This document shows positions 5,238 to 13,213 of a stretch of 20,346 bases of DNA, piece by piece. Source of the stretch: CAZLLE01 sp964560425 (GTDB lineage: Bacteria > Campylobacterota > Campylobacteria > Campylobacterales > QNZT01); NCBI GenBank assembly GCA_964560425.1, contig CAZLLE010000099.1, forward strand, positions 1 to 20,346, written 5' to 3'. The position numbers and the translations under genes are program-made. The stretch's first letter is position 1, and every line of letters starts with the position of its first letter. The notes under the pieces were generated by a model. That model did no database searches and had not been told where the DNA came from. It saw nothing but the letters and a program-made list of their open reading frames with translations.

Positions 5238-5522
5238 TTATCTCAAAAGTTTTTTAACAAATCCTACGACGGCTAATAAAACTCCACCACCAACAGCACC
5301 ACTTCCTATACTTCCCGCAATAGAAGCAAGATCAAGAGCTCCACTAGGAGCTGCAGCGATACCAATCAAGCCAAGAAGTGTTCCACCAAGTCCACCACCT
5401 ACAATACCAGCTACGGAATTTACTAGCGTTCCAAGATTAAGACCTGAAAAAATTTTTCCAACTACATTTCCACCTACTGCTCCACTCACCAACTGTATAA
5501 TTAACGGTAAAAGTGCTTCCAT
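5238..5522 (-). CDS. Small glycine-rich membrane protein, function unknown
   Basis: The 94 residues are dominated by Gly, Ala, Leu, Ile and Val. Two or three hydrophobic stretches ('LLPLIIQLVSGAVGGNVVG', 'GIVGGGLGGTLLGLIGIAA', 'GAVGGGVLLAVVGFV') are separated by small loops, and the tail is basic (KKLLR). Repeated GG and GxxxG patterns suggest tightly packed helices or oligomer formation. A clear AAGGAG ribosome site precedes the ATG, so it is probably a real gene. It is convergent with the Fe-S/NrfD gene, separated by 34 nt. Size and composition also fit hydrophobic bacteriocin-like or holin-like peptides, but nothing in the sequence proves either. Confidence 0.7.
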   Translation of the reverse strand: MEALLPLIIQLVSGAVGGNVVGKIFSGLNLGTLVNSVAGIVGGGLGGTLLGLIGIAAAPSGALDLASIAGSIGSGAVGGGVLLAVVGFVKKLLR

Positions 5523-5632
5523 TCTAAACTCCTTATTATAAAATAAGTTGAAATAGTAACATATTTTATAATAAATATTAAATAATTTTTATTATTAGAA
5601 TAATTAGTAAATAAAGTTTTAACAAATCTCCT

Positions 5633-8557
5633 TTAATTTACTTTATTAGGAGTACCAAAATTATCAGTTAAACTCCAATTACTATTCACATTATTATCAC
5701 TATTAGGATCAATCAAAGATAGTGTTTTTCCACTACTTTCCAGAGTCCAATCTTTATTATAATCTACATGATCTATTAGTGATCCTTGCTTATTATAGAG
5801 ATTTATACTATCTTCTCGACTATTTAAACCAAATGAAAAATCACCCAAAACAGTCCCTTGAATACTATATTGTTTATCAAATTTTGCTCTATTTTTACAG
5901 ACTACCAAATATCCATTTGGCTCTAAAATTGTATTTTGAGGGATAGTAAATCCCAAAGATGGAGAGTCATCTTTGATTATCCAATTAGATAAGTCAACCA
6001 CAAGAGAGTCATTATTATAGATCTCTATCCAATCTCCACTATCATGAGAACTGCTTGAAGAGAAGTTAAATTCATTAATAACTATTTTCGGTAACTTAGT
6101 AGATTCAAAAACAGCACCAATAGTTACATCACTATTCAATACGACATTAATACTCTGCTCTTTATTGCCATTTGACCACTCTACAAATTTATAACCACTT
6201 TTAGGTATTGCTTTTAGAATAACTTCTGCTCCATTAAAATATATATTATTAAATGTGCCACTCACTTTTACACCGTTAATTGTTATTGTACCATGCTCTG
6301 ATGGATTAATATTTAATATTTTATTACCAATTAAATTCAATTCACCTCTTAACTGATCTATAGCTTCAATTTGTCTATATGTAGAAAAATCATATATTTT
6401 ATCAATATAGCTACTCCATTTTGATTCGGATAGCTCTTTTCCTTTTTGATCTCTACTCCATCGACTAAAGTGTCTTGGAATTTCATCAGCTATAGTATCT
6501 TTTGCTTTTGTAATAATTTTATTCATTCTTTGTGTCTCAAATGTAGTATAAACATGTGTAAAGTAGTGACTTGCAAAGAGATTTACAAACTTCTTATTTC
6601 TAAGAAGCTTATTAAAAAGAAGCGTTGTTGGATCATCATCCATAATATATTCTAACAATCCACCACCCTCATCAAGATATCCAAATCCTCTATCTAAATC
6701 AAATAATAACCATCTCCATTTACCATTATCACCCTGCTCTTTCCAACACTTAATATTATGGCTAATTGAGTTATTAGCTGAAAAACTTTCACTAATCATA
6801 TAGTTCATAACTTCAGTCAAATCAATTTGGGAAATAACTTCATTGTAAATAGCATCATTTGAGAGATCATGAGTATCAATATAATCAATAAGAGACTTAT
6901 AATCTACACCTGTTCCATCTTTTACCTCATCACCATTTGCTATTAAATCTACTTTTTTGGAATCTATATTTGGATGATTTGCCTCAAGATAATCTGCATT
7001 CATCTTCTCTCTAACATTATGAATACCCCAATATCTACCATTAATAAAAACTACAGTAGATTGAAATGATTGAATATCAATATCCATTGTATCTTTTACA
7101 ATACGATGAACAATACCATCTTTTATAATGGCATAAGGCCAATCTGTCCCGCCTGAACGAAGCACAAAACTTTTGACCTCTTTTATATAAGGTTTATCCT
7201 CAAATAGTGGATAATTAATAGATTTTGACTCATACTTATCTTTACTATATATAGCCAATGATTTTTGGGGATAAGAGCGTGTATTATTACCATGAATTTT
7301 TATTCCAACATTTTTAGAAAATTGAGATTTTCCATCTTTGATATACTCTACACTTCCAGGTCTTGACCAATTTTGCATATAGTTTAGATTATTACCCTCT
7401 GTATATATTCCAATTTCACTATCAAATAGATATTTTTCATCAATAGCAACACTTACAACAGGAAGATGAACATCTTCATCAATAAGAAAAGTATGATTGA
7501 CAACCGAACTCAAAAATTTATTTCCCTCAAAAGCTCTAGCTCTAATTACTGTGGTTTTGGATATAGAGATAGGTTTTACATATTTATTAGATTGTTTTGT
7601 AGGAGTGGAACCATCAGTGGTATAGTAAATATCTGCACCATTATCTTGAGATAAAATAATCTCTTGTTTACCATTATAAAAACCACTCTCTTTATCAAAA
7701 ATAGGTTTATCTGATTCATAAAGAGCATTTATAGCTTGTCCATTTTTTAGACTAGGGGTTGGATCCATATAATAGTTTACTGCACCTAATGATGTAAGAG
7801 AGATATCTCTCTTTTGTTTTTTAAACATAACTTTATCAATCTCAATGCCACTACTATTTGATAAGATTAGTGTTTCTCCTTTTTCATTCAATGAAAAATT
7901 TGTATGAAGTGCTTGTTTATTAATATCCTCTTTATCCGCCCAAATAGTTAGATAACTTCCCATTTGAAGAGTTGTATTAGATGGTATTTGCCATTTTTTT
8001 GGATTTTTGGGATCATCACTGAGATAATAACCACTAATATCAATATCATTGTTACTATTATTGTAGAGTTCTATCCAATCTGAAAACTGTTTGAAATCTG
8101 GGTCTAATCCACTATTACTATTCATTGCCAAAACTTCATTTATAACAATCCCTGACTCTTTTTTTGATTGAGGATTATTGATAACATCTAATACAACAAC
8201 TGTTCTTTTTACTATATCTTCATTACCCGCTTTATCACTTACCTTATATATAATTTTATAACTACCTGATTTACTAGTATCTATAGTTGGATTTTGTTCT
8301 GTTATAATTAATCTTGAGATATCTCCATCAAAATTATCAACTGCATTAGCTCCTGGATCTATAAATTTATCACCTATATTTACCAACATAGTTTTGTCTC
8401 CATTTAAAGAGATATGTGGCTTTTGAATATCTATTTTTTCACTATGATTTATATTGATACCATCTTCTGTTTTGGTTGAAGAACCACCTCCACATCCTTG
8501 AAGTATAACTCCTGCTATTACAAATGATAATAATTTTTTATTTATCTTTGAGTTCAT
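5633..8557 (-). CDS. CotH-kinase lipoprotein with lamin-tail domains
   Basis: This 974-residue surface protein starts with a lipoprotein signal (basic start, hydrophobic core, LQGC with Cys22 as lipid site). Then follow an Ig-like DUF5011 domain (about 46-122), a lamin-tail domain (about 136-250, 'IVINEVLA...DWIELYN'), a chitobiase-type Fn3-associated domain (about 285-360, 'YYTTDGSTPT'), a CotH kinase domain (about 365-700), a bacterial InlB-like repeat (about 748-818, 'GYKFVEWSNG') and a second lamin-tail domain (about 822-974). In the CotH part, Lys432 ('YPQKSLAIY'), Glu517 ('NVREKMN') and the Asp620/Asp622 pair ('LLFDLDRGFG') match the kinase motif set, so it may phosphorylate an extracellular protein or be a structural homologue. 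The ATG has a weak AAGG site. It is divergent from nasA and has no evident nitrogen role. Confidence 0.88.
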   Translation of the reverse strand: MNSKINKKLLSFVIAGVILQGCGGGSSTKTEDGININHSEKIDIQKPHISLNGDKTMLVNIGDKFIDPGANAVDNFDGDISRLIITEQNPTIDTSKSGSYKIIYKVSDKAGNEDIVKRTVVVLDVINNPQSKKESGIVINEVLAMNSNSGLDPDFKQFSDWIELYNNSNNDIDISGYYLSDDPKNPKKWQIPSNTTLQMGSYLTIWADKEDINKQALHTNFSLNEKGETLILSNSSGIEIDKVMFKKQKRDISLTSLGAVNYYMDPTPSLKNGQAINALYESDKPIFDKESGFYNGKQEIILSQDNGADIYYTTDGSTPTKQSNKYVKPISISKTTVIRARAFEGNKFLSSVVNHTFLIDEDVHLPVVSVAIDEKYLFDSEIGIYTEGNNLNYMQNWSRPGSVEYIKDGKSQFSKNVGIKIHGNNTRSYPQKSLAIYSKDKYESKSINYPLFEDKPYIKEVKSFVLRSGGTDWPYAIIKDGIVHRIVKDTMDIDIQSFQSTVVFINGRYWGIHNVREKMNADYLEANHPNIDSKKVDLIANGDEVKDGTGVDYKSLIDYIDTHDLSNDAIYNEVISQIDLTEVMNYMISESFSANNSISHNIKCWKEQGDNGKWRWLLFDLDRGFGYLDEGGGLLEYIMDDDPTTLLFNKLLRNKKFVNLFASHYFTHVYTTFETQRMNKIITKAKDTIADEIPRHFSRWSRDQKGKELSESKWSSYIDKIYDFSTYRQIEAIDQLRGELNLIGNKILNINPSEHGTITINGVKVSGTFNNIYFNGAEVILKAIPKSGYKFVEWSNGNKEQSINVVLNSDVTIGAVFESTKLPKIVINEFNFSSSSSHDSGDWIEIYNNDSLVVDLSNWIIKDDSPSLGFTIPQNTILEPNGYLVVCKNRAKFDKQYSIQGTVLGDFSFGLNSREDSINLYNKQGSLIDHVDYNKDWTLESSGKTLSLIDPNSDNNVNSNWSLTDNFGTPNKVN

Positions 8558-8730
8558 AAAATATAACCTTACTTTTTACAAATAAGTGTACTATTTTTAA
8601 TTATAGATAAAATAATTTTCTTAAAAATTTTAATTTTTTTTTACTAATAAAATATTTTAATACAAAATGTAACATTTAAAAATAATACTTGCAATGAATA
8701 TTAAGAGAAATTATTATTGATGTCTATTTT

Positions 8731-8748
8731 TTCAGCATATTAACTGAA
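8731..8748. promoter_or_regulatory. Inverted repeat upstream of nasA
   Basis: TTCAG-N8-CTGAA, flanked outside by short T- and A-runs, lies upstream of a TAAAAT box at 8769-8774. Its centre falls near -41 from the predicted start at about 8781, the usual class II activator position. It does not match the TGATTA palindrome of narK and the Fe-S/NrfD gene, so nasA may answer to another regulator, or this may be chance. Confidence 0.35.
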
Positions 8749-8768
8749 CAAAAAATACTCATCTATTG

Positions 8769-8774
8769 TAAAAT
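8769..8774 (+). promoter_or_regulatory. Possible -10 box of nasA-nirA
   Basis: TAAAAT is a one-mismatch -10 box. A start near 8781 would leave a leader of about 13 nt that still contains the AAAGGA ribosome site (8782-8787), similar to the short leader of the Fe-S/NrfD gene. The 8558-8768 stretch is otherwise AT-rich, with no ORF. Confidence 0.35.
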
Positions 8775-8793
8775 TATATATAAAGGATTTTTC

Positions 8794-11100
8794 ATGATAA
8801 AAAGAATAAAAAACTTCCTCGGATTGGATATTAAAAATGAAAAATATGCTCTAGTAGATGATGAAATATTTGGGAAAGTAACAAAAGAGAAAAAACCAGA
8901 TAAATGGGTACGATCTACTTGTGGATATTGTGGTGTTGGTTGTGGATTATATATTGGGGTTAAAAATGGTGAACCAGTATATACCAAGGGTGATCCAGCA
9001 CACCCTGTAAGTAAAGGTACACTCTGTCCAAAAGGTCTTAGTGAACATGAGATGGTAAGAGCTGATAATCGTCTCAAATTTCCATTAATCAGAAAAGATG
9101 GTAAATTTCAAGCAGTTGAATGGGATGAAGCATTTAAAAAAGTGAGTGACTCATTTAAAGAGATAGCTTCAAAACATGGTAAACAATCAGTTGCATGTAT
9201 CTCAACAGGGCAACTTCTAACAGAAGAGTTCTACACACTTGGTAAATTTGTTCAATTGGGACTTGGAACAAATAACTACGATGGAAATACCACTCTTTGT
9301 ATGTCTAGTGCTGTTATGGGATACAAACAGACATTTGGAAGTGATGGACCTCCAGGGTGTTATGAAGATTTTTCTCATGCAGATGTAATTATGTTAATTG
9401 GTGCAAATATGGCAGATAATCACCCAATCCTAAAATTACATATTGCAAAAAATAGGAGGCTAACGGGCAAAAAACCAACAATTATTGTAGTTGATCCACG
9501 ACATAGTAAAACAGCAAATATGGCAGATATTTTTGTACCAATCAAACCACGAAGTGATCTAGCTCTTATCAATGGATTGTGTCATATTATTTGGGAACAA
9601 GGCTGGGCAGATGAAAAGTTTATGAAAAATAGAGCAACAGGATATAAAGAGTTTGTAAAACATATTCAAAAATATCCACCTCAAGAGGTAGCTAATATCA
9701 CAGGAATAGAGGTAAAAGAGCTTTATGAATTGGCTAGAGTTTATGCAGGAGCCAATAAGGCTATGAGTGCGTGGACTATGGGTGTAAATCAATCAGCTTT
9801 AGGAACAGATACAGTTTCAGCAATATGTAATATGGCATTTATGACTGGCAATTTAGGTAAAGAGGGAGCTTCACCATTTAGTATTACAGGTCAATGTAAT
9901 GCAATGGGGACAAGAGAGAGTGGATTTACCTCTTCAATACCGGGATATCGTAATTTTGCCTCATTTACAGATAGAGAAGAGTATGCAACTATTGTAAATG
10001 TGCCTACAGAGATTGTACCCCATAAGAGAGGTTACGCTTATCCTCAAATAATTGAAGCAATAGAGAAAGATGAGATAAAAGCTCTTTGGATTGTTGCTAC
10101 AAATCCACTTGTAAGTTATCCCGATCAACCTCGTCTACGAAAAGCACTTAAAAAGTTAGACCTTTTAGTAGTTCAAGACTCATTTATGAGTGATACCGCA
10201 GAAGTTGCTGATATAGTTTTTGCGGCTGCTACTTGGAGTGAAAAAGATGGAACATATACAAATAGTGAAAGACGATGCAATCTAGCCAAAAAAGCAGTAG
10301 AGCCATTTGGAAAAAGCATGAGTGATTTTCATATTGTAGTAGAGTTTTCAAAATATTTTGAGGGAGCATATGAACTACTATTTAAAGATTGGTCTCACCC
10401 TCTTGATGCCTTTAAAGAGTGGCAAAAAGTGAGCAGAGGAAGGCTTTGTGATTATAGTGGAATGAGCTATGAAAAAATAGAAAAATTAGGCGGAATCCAA
10501 TGGCCATGTAATGAAAAAAATCCAAATGGAACTCCTCGACTTTATACAGAAGATATGGAGTGTGCCAATGAAGATGGAAAACCAAAATTTATCTGTGCTG
10601 ATTGGATACCAATGGCAGAAAACTTATGTGAGAGTTTCCCTCTAATATTAAATACAGGTAGAACAGTAGAGCAATTTCACACTAGAACCAAAACAGGCTC
10701 AATATCAATATTAGATAATTTAGCTCCAGAAGCATGGATAGAGTTAAATACCAAAGATGCAAAAAAGCTAGAGGTAAAAAGTGGAGATAGAATATCTATA
10801 AGTTCCCCTCGTGGTAAAGTAGAAGATATAATTGTAAAAGTAACAGAAGGGGTGAGAGAGGGAAATATCTTTGTACCATTCCACTTCAATGAACAACTAA
10901 TAAATCAACTAACTCAATCACTTTTTGATCCAAAATCATTTGAACCAAACTTCAAACAAACAGCAATTCAACTCCACAGCCAAAAAGTTCCACAAGGGAT
11001 TAAAATGGAACAAAAAGAGATAGCTGGAGCTTTAGAATATCAGAAGGTAGAAGAGTTTACTACAACAAAAATCAAAGAGACAATAGAGGGAAAAGCATGA
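8794..11100 (+). CDS. nasA: Assimilatory nitrate reductase, molybdopterin catalytic subunit
   Basis: This 768-residue cytoplasmic molybdoenzyme reduces nitrate to nitrite. Residues 43-78 hold the N-terminal [4Fe-4S] site (Cys43, 46, 50, 78). 'NTTLCMSSAVMGYK' supplies Cys169, the expected Mo ligand, followed by 'DGPPGCYEDF', typical of NasA/NarB/NapA nitrate reductases and unlike formate dehydrogenases. The molybdopterin-binding C-terminal domain ends with 'NTGRTVEQFHTRTKTG' and 'PFHFNE'. It lacks a Tat signal and the extra C-terminal [2Fe-2S] domain of Klebsiella NasA, so it is closest to the ferredoxin-dependent NarB layout, with an N-terminal extension of about 40 residues. ATG with AAAGGA 6 nt upstream. 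Its stop overlaps nirA by ATGA. Confidence 0.92.
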   Translation: MIKRIKNFLGLDIKNEKYALVDDEIFGKVTKEKKPDKWVRSTCGYCGVGCGLYIGVKNGEPVYTKGDPAHPVSKGTLCPKGLSEHEMVRADNRLKFPLIRKDGKFQAVEWDEAFKKVSDSFKEIASKHGKQSVACISTGQLLTEEFYTLGKFVQLGLGTNNYDGNTTLCMSSAVMGYKQTFGSDGPPGCYEDFSHADVIMLIGANMADNHPILKLHIAKNRRLTGKKPTIIVVDPRHSKTANMADIFVPIKPRSDLALINGLCHIIWEQGWADEKFMKNRATGYKEFVKHIQKYPPQEVANITGIEVKELYELARVYAGANKAMSAWTMGVNQSALGTDTVSAICNMAFMTGNLGKEGASPFSITGQCNAMGTRESGFTSSIPGYRNFASFTDREEYATIVNVPTEIVPHKRGYAYPQIIEAIEKDEIKALWIVATNPLVSYPDQPRLRKALKKLDLLVVQDSFMSDTAEVADIVFAAATWSEKDGTYTNSERRCNLAKKAVEPFGKSMSDFHIVVEFSKYFEGAYELLFKDWSHPLDAFKEWQKVSRGRLCDYSGMSYEKIEKLGGIQWPCNEKNPNGTPRLYTEDMECANEDGKPKFICADWIPMAENLCESFPLILNTGRTVEQFHTRTKTGSISILDNLAPEAWIELNTKDAKKLEVKSGDRISISSPRGKVEDIIVKVTEGVREGNIFVPFHFNEQLINQLTQSLFDPKSFEPNFKQTAIQLHSQKVPQGIKMEQKEIAGALEYQKVEEFTTTKIKETIEGKA

Positions 11101-13001
11101 TAGAGAAAATTATAGAGGTTAGCCAAAGAAGAAATAAAAAAATAAATAAAATAGAGAAAATCAAACCTCTTAGGAGTGTTGATGAAGCGATACAAAAATT
11201 GCGAGAATATGCAAAGAGTGGCTATGACTCTATAGAAAAAGATGACAAAGCAGTATTTTTCAAATATTTTGGAATTTTTGATAAAGAGAAATCAAATGGC
11301 AAAAACCACTTCATGCTTCGTGTAAGAATCCCCGCAGGACAAATGACTCCTACACAAGCCAAAAAAGTGGGAGAAGTTGCACAAAAGTATGGAAATGATT
11401 ATATTGATATCACTACAAGAATGCAGATTGAGCTTAGATATCTTCGTATTGAAGATTTGGCAACTGTTATAGATGAGCTTGAGAGTGTAGGAATCACTAC
11501 CTATCAAACAGGCATGGATAATCTTAGAAACATTGTAACTGATCCACTTGATGGATTAAGTCATGATAATATTATTACAACCATGCCACTTATAGAAGAG
11601 ATGCAAAAAGTTTTTCTAAAAAAGAGTGAATGGATAGGAACACTCCCTAGAAAATTTAATACCTCTATTAGTGGAAACTATGCAAATAGATGTAATGTTT
11701 TTGCTCATGATTGTAGCTTTTCATTGGCTCAAAAAAACGGTATTTTTGGATTTAATGTTTATCTTGGTGGACGAGTAGGAATTTTGGCAAAAAATGCAAA
11801 TGTCTTTGTAAGAGAGAGTGAAGTTGTAATATTTTTTCAGACACTAATAGAGATTTTCAAAGAGTATGGTTTTAAAGATAATAGAAATAAAAATAGATTA
11901 CACTTTTTTATTCAAGAAGTAGGAATGCAAAATCTTATAAATTTGATAAAAGAGAGAAGTGGAATCAAATTTGATGAAGCTGGTCAACAAGCTGTTGAGA
12001 TGGAACATTTTGATGCAAAATATGGAAAAGTAGCTCTAAAAGATGGTACATTTGCCCTTCATGTAGTAGTTCCTGCTGGTATATTTACAGGAAAAGCTAT
12101 GATACAAGCTAGTGAAATTGCAGAAAAATATGCAAAAGAGATAAGACTTAGCATAGATCAAAACTTATATATCACAGGGGTAGAACAAAATAGTATTGGT
12201 GAAATATTATCATCTGATCTATTCTCTAAATACAAAAATATCAATACACCTTTTTATAATAATATGATCTCATGTGCAGGTAGTAATACATGTTCGTTTG
12301 GTGTGATTGGTGGTAAAATTGATGCACTTAAAATGAGTGAATATTTAAGCAATACAATAAAACTAGATGATGCAAAAATAAGAATATATTGGTCTGCTTG
12401 TGTCAAAGGTTGTGGTATTCATGAACTAGGAGATATCGGATTACTTGGATGCAAAACAAAAGTAGAGGGCAAAACAGTATCAGGAGTAGATATTATGCTT
12501 GGAGGAAAGCTAGTAAATGAGAGCAAAGATGCCAAACTTCTACTCAAAGCTATACCGCTAAATTTAGCCAAATATTTTGTGGAAGAGTTGGTTTTGGAGT
12601 ATCAAAGAGTGAAAAAGCCAAATGAGAGTTTTGAAAAATTCCATGATAGAGTACTAAAAAACTACTCTTATGGAGCAATCGCATTCATGATGAGTTTTAA
12701 CTATCTTGTGGATAAAAGATTGACTCACTACTCTAGTTTCAAAATCCAATTAGAAGAAAATCCAAAAACATTTACTCATGAAGCATTTGAAATTTTCCAT
12801 TTTGGTGAAAAAATATACAAAAAAATTGAGAATAAAGCACCTTACGGATTAGTACACAACTTTACACCAACAGGTAAAAGTATAAAAGTATCCAAAAATG
12901 CAAACATACAAATTACATCATTAGTAAATAAAATGATCGACAGTGGCTCCCAACGAGCAGAGGTTTTTTCAGAGTTATTAATAGAACTTAATCAATTTTA
13001 A
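11097..13001 (+). CDS. nirA: Siroheme nitrite reductase (NirA type)
   Basis: This 634-residue protein carries the duplicated ferredoxin-dependent nitrite/sulfite reductase layout. The first half has 'FFKYFGIF' and 'DITTRMQIELR' (Arg108 and Arg114, siroheme side). The second half has the [4Fe-4S]-siroheme ligands Cys393 and Cys399 ('CAGSNTC') and Cys435 and Cys439 ('CVKGC'). It would reduce nitrite to ammonium with six electrons. The 4-bp overlap with nasA makes nitrite rather than sulfite the likely substrate. The last 110-130 residues, after 'KKPNESFEKFHDRVLKNY', extend beyond the usual family end (about 510-560 residues) and match no domain I recognise. The electron donor is a ferredoxin or, by inference, the Fe-S/NrfD protein at 3620. 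Confidence 0.9.
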   Translation: MIEKIIEVSQRRNKKINKIEKIKPLRSVDEAIQKLREYAKSGYDSIEKDDKAVFFKYFGIFDKEKSNGKNHFMLRVRIPAGQMTPTQAKKVGEVAQKYGNDYIDITTRMQIELRYLRIEDLATVIDELESVGITTYQTGMDNLRNIVTDPLDGLSHDNIITTMPLIEEMQKVFLKKSEWIGTLPRKFNTSISGNYANRCNVFAHDCSFSLAQKNGIFGFNVYLGGRVGILAKNANVFVRESEVVIFFQTLIEIFKEYGFKDNRNKNRLHFFIQEVGMQNLINLIKERSGIKFDEAGQQAVEMEHFDAKYGKVALKDGTFALHVVVPAGIFTGKAMIQASEIAEKYAKEIRLSIDQNLYITGVEQNSIGEILSSDLFSKYKNINTPFYNNMISCAGSNTCSFGVIGGKIDALKMSEYLSNTIKLDDAKIRIYWSACVKGCGIHELGDIGLLGCKTKVEGKTVSGVDIMLGGKLVNESKDAKLLLKAIPLNLAKYFVEELVLEYQRVKKPNESFEKFHDRVLKNYSYGAIAFMMSFNYLVDKRLTHYSSFKIQLEENPKTFTHEAFEIFHFGEKIYKKIENKAPYGLVHNFTPTGKSIKVSKNANIQITSLVNKMIDSGSQRAEVFSELLIELNQF

Positions 13002-13023
13002 ATTTATGTAATTAAAAGATTAT

Positions 13024-13054
13024 AGTTTAGCTTAAACTCACCACCATTTTTTCT
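13024..13054 (+). terminator. Possible weak terminator after nirA
   Basis: AGTTTA-GCT-TAAACT (13024-13038) can form a 6-bp AT-rich stem, and a T-run (ATTTTTTCT) follows about 8 nt later. The stem is weak and the T-run is displaced, so this is a tentative call. The remaining nirA-gltB gap is AT-rich, without an ORF. Confidence 0.3.
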
Positions 13055-13159
13055 ACCTCTAATTTAAAACATATTGCATATAAACAATATAACTTAAAAT
13101 TATTTAAATTATATAAGAGTTGAAAGCTTATATTTAATATTACTTCTTAAAATAAATTT

Positions 13160-13168
13160 TGGTATTCT
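13160..13168 (+). promoter_or_regulatory. Possible extended -10 promoter of gltBD
   Basis: TGGTATTCT fits TG-n-TATTCT, one mismatch from consensus. A start near 13175 would place the unusual G-rich block GGGGCGGGG (about 13182-13190) at the head of a leader of about 39 nt before gltB. This block stands out in such AT-rich DNA and may be a regulator or translation-control site. Confidence 0.4.
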
Positions 13169-13213
13169 ATACATATCTATAGGGGCGGGGAAAATCCACA
13201 TAGAAAGAGTTGT

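Noticed and set aside
8763..9077. 104-residue minus-strand ORF at the start of nasA
   Set aside because: It is antisense to the conserved Fe-S region of nasA and shows no family features.
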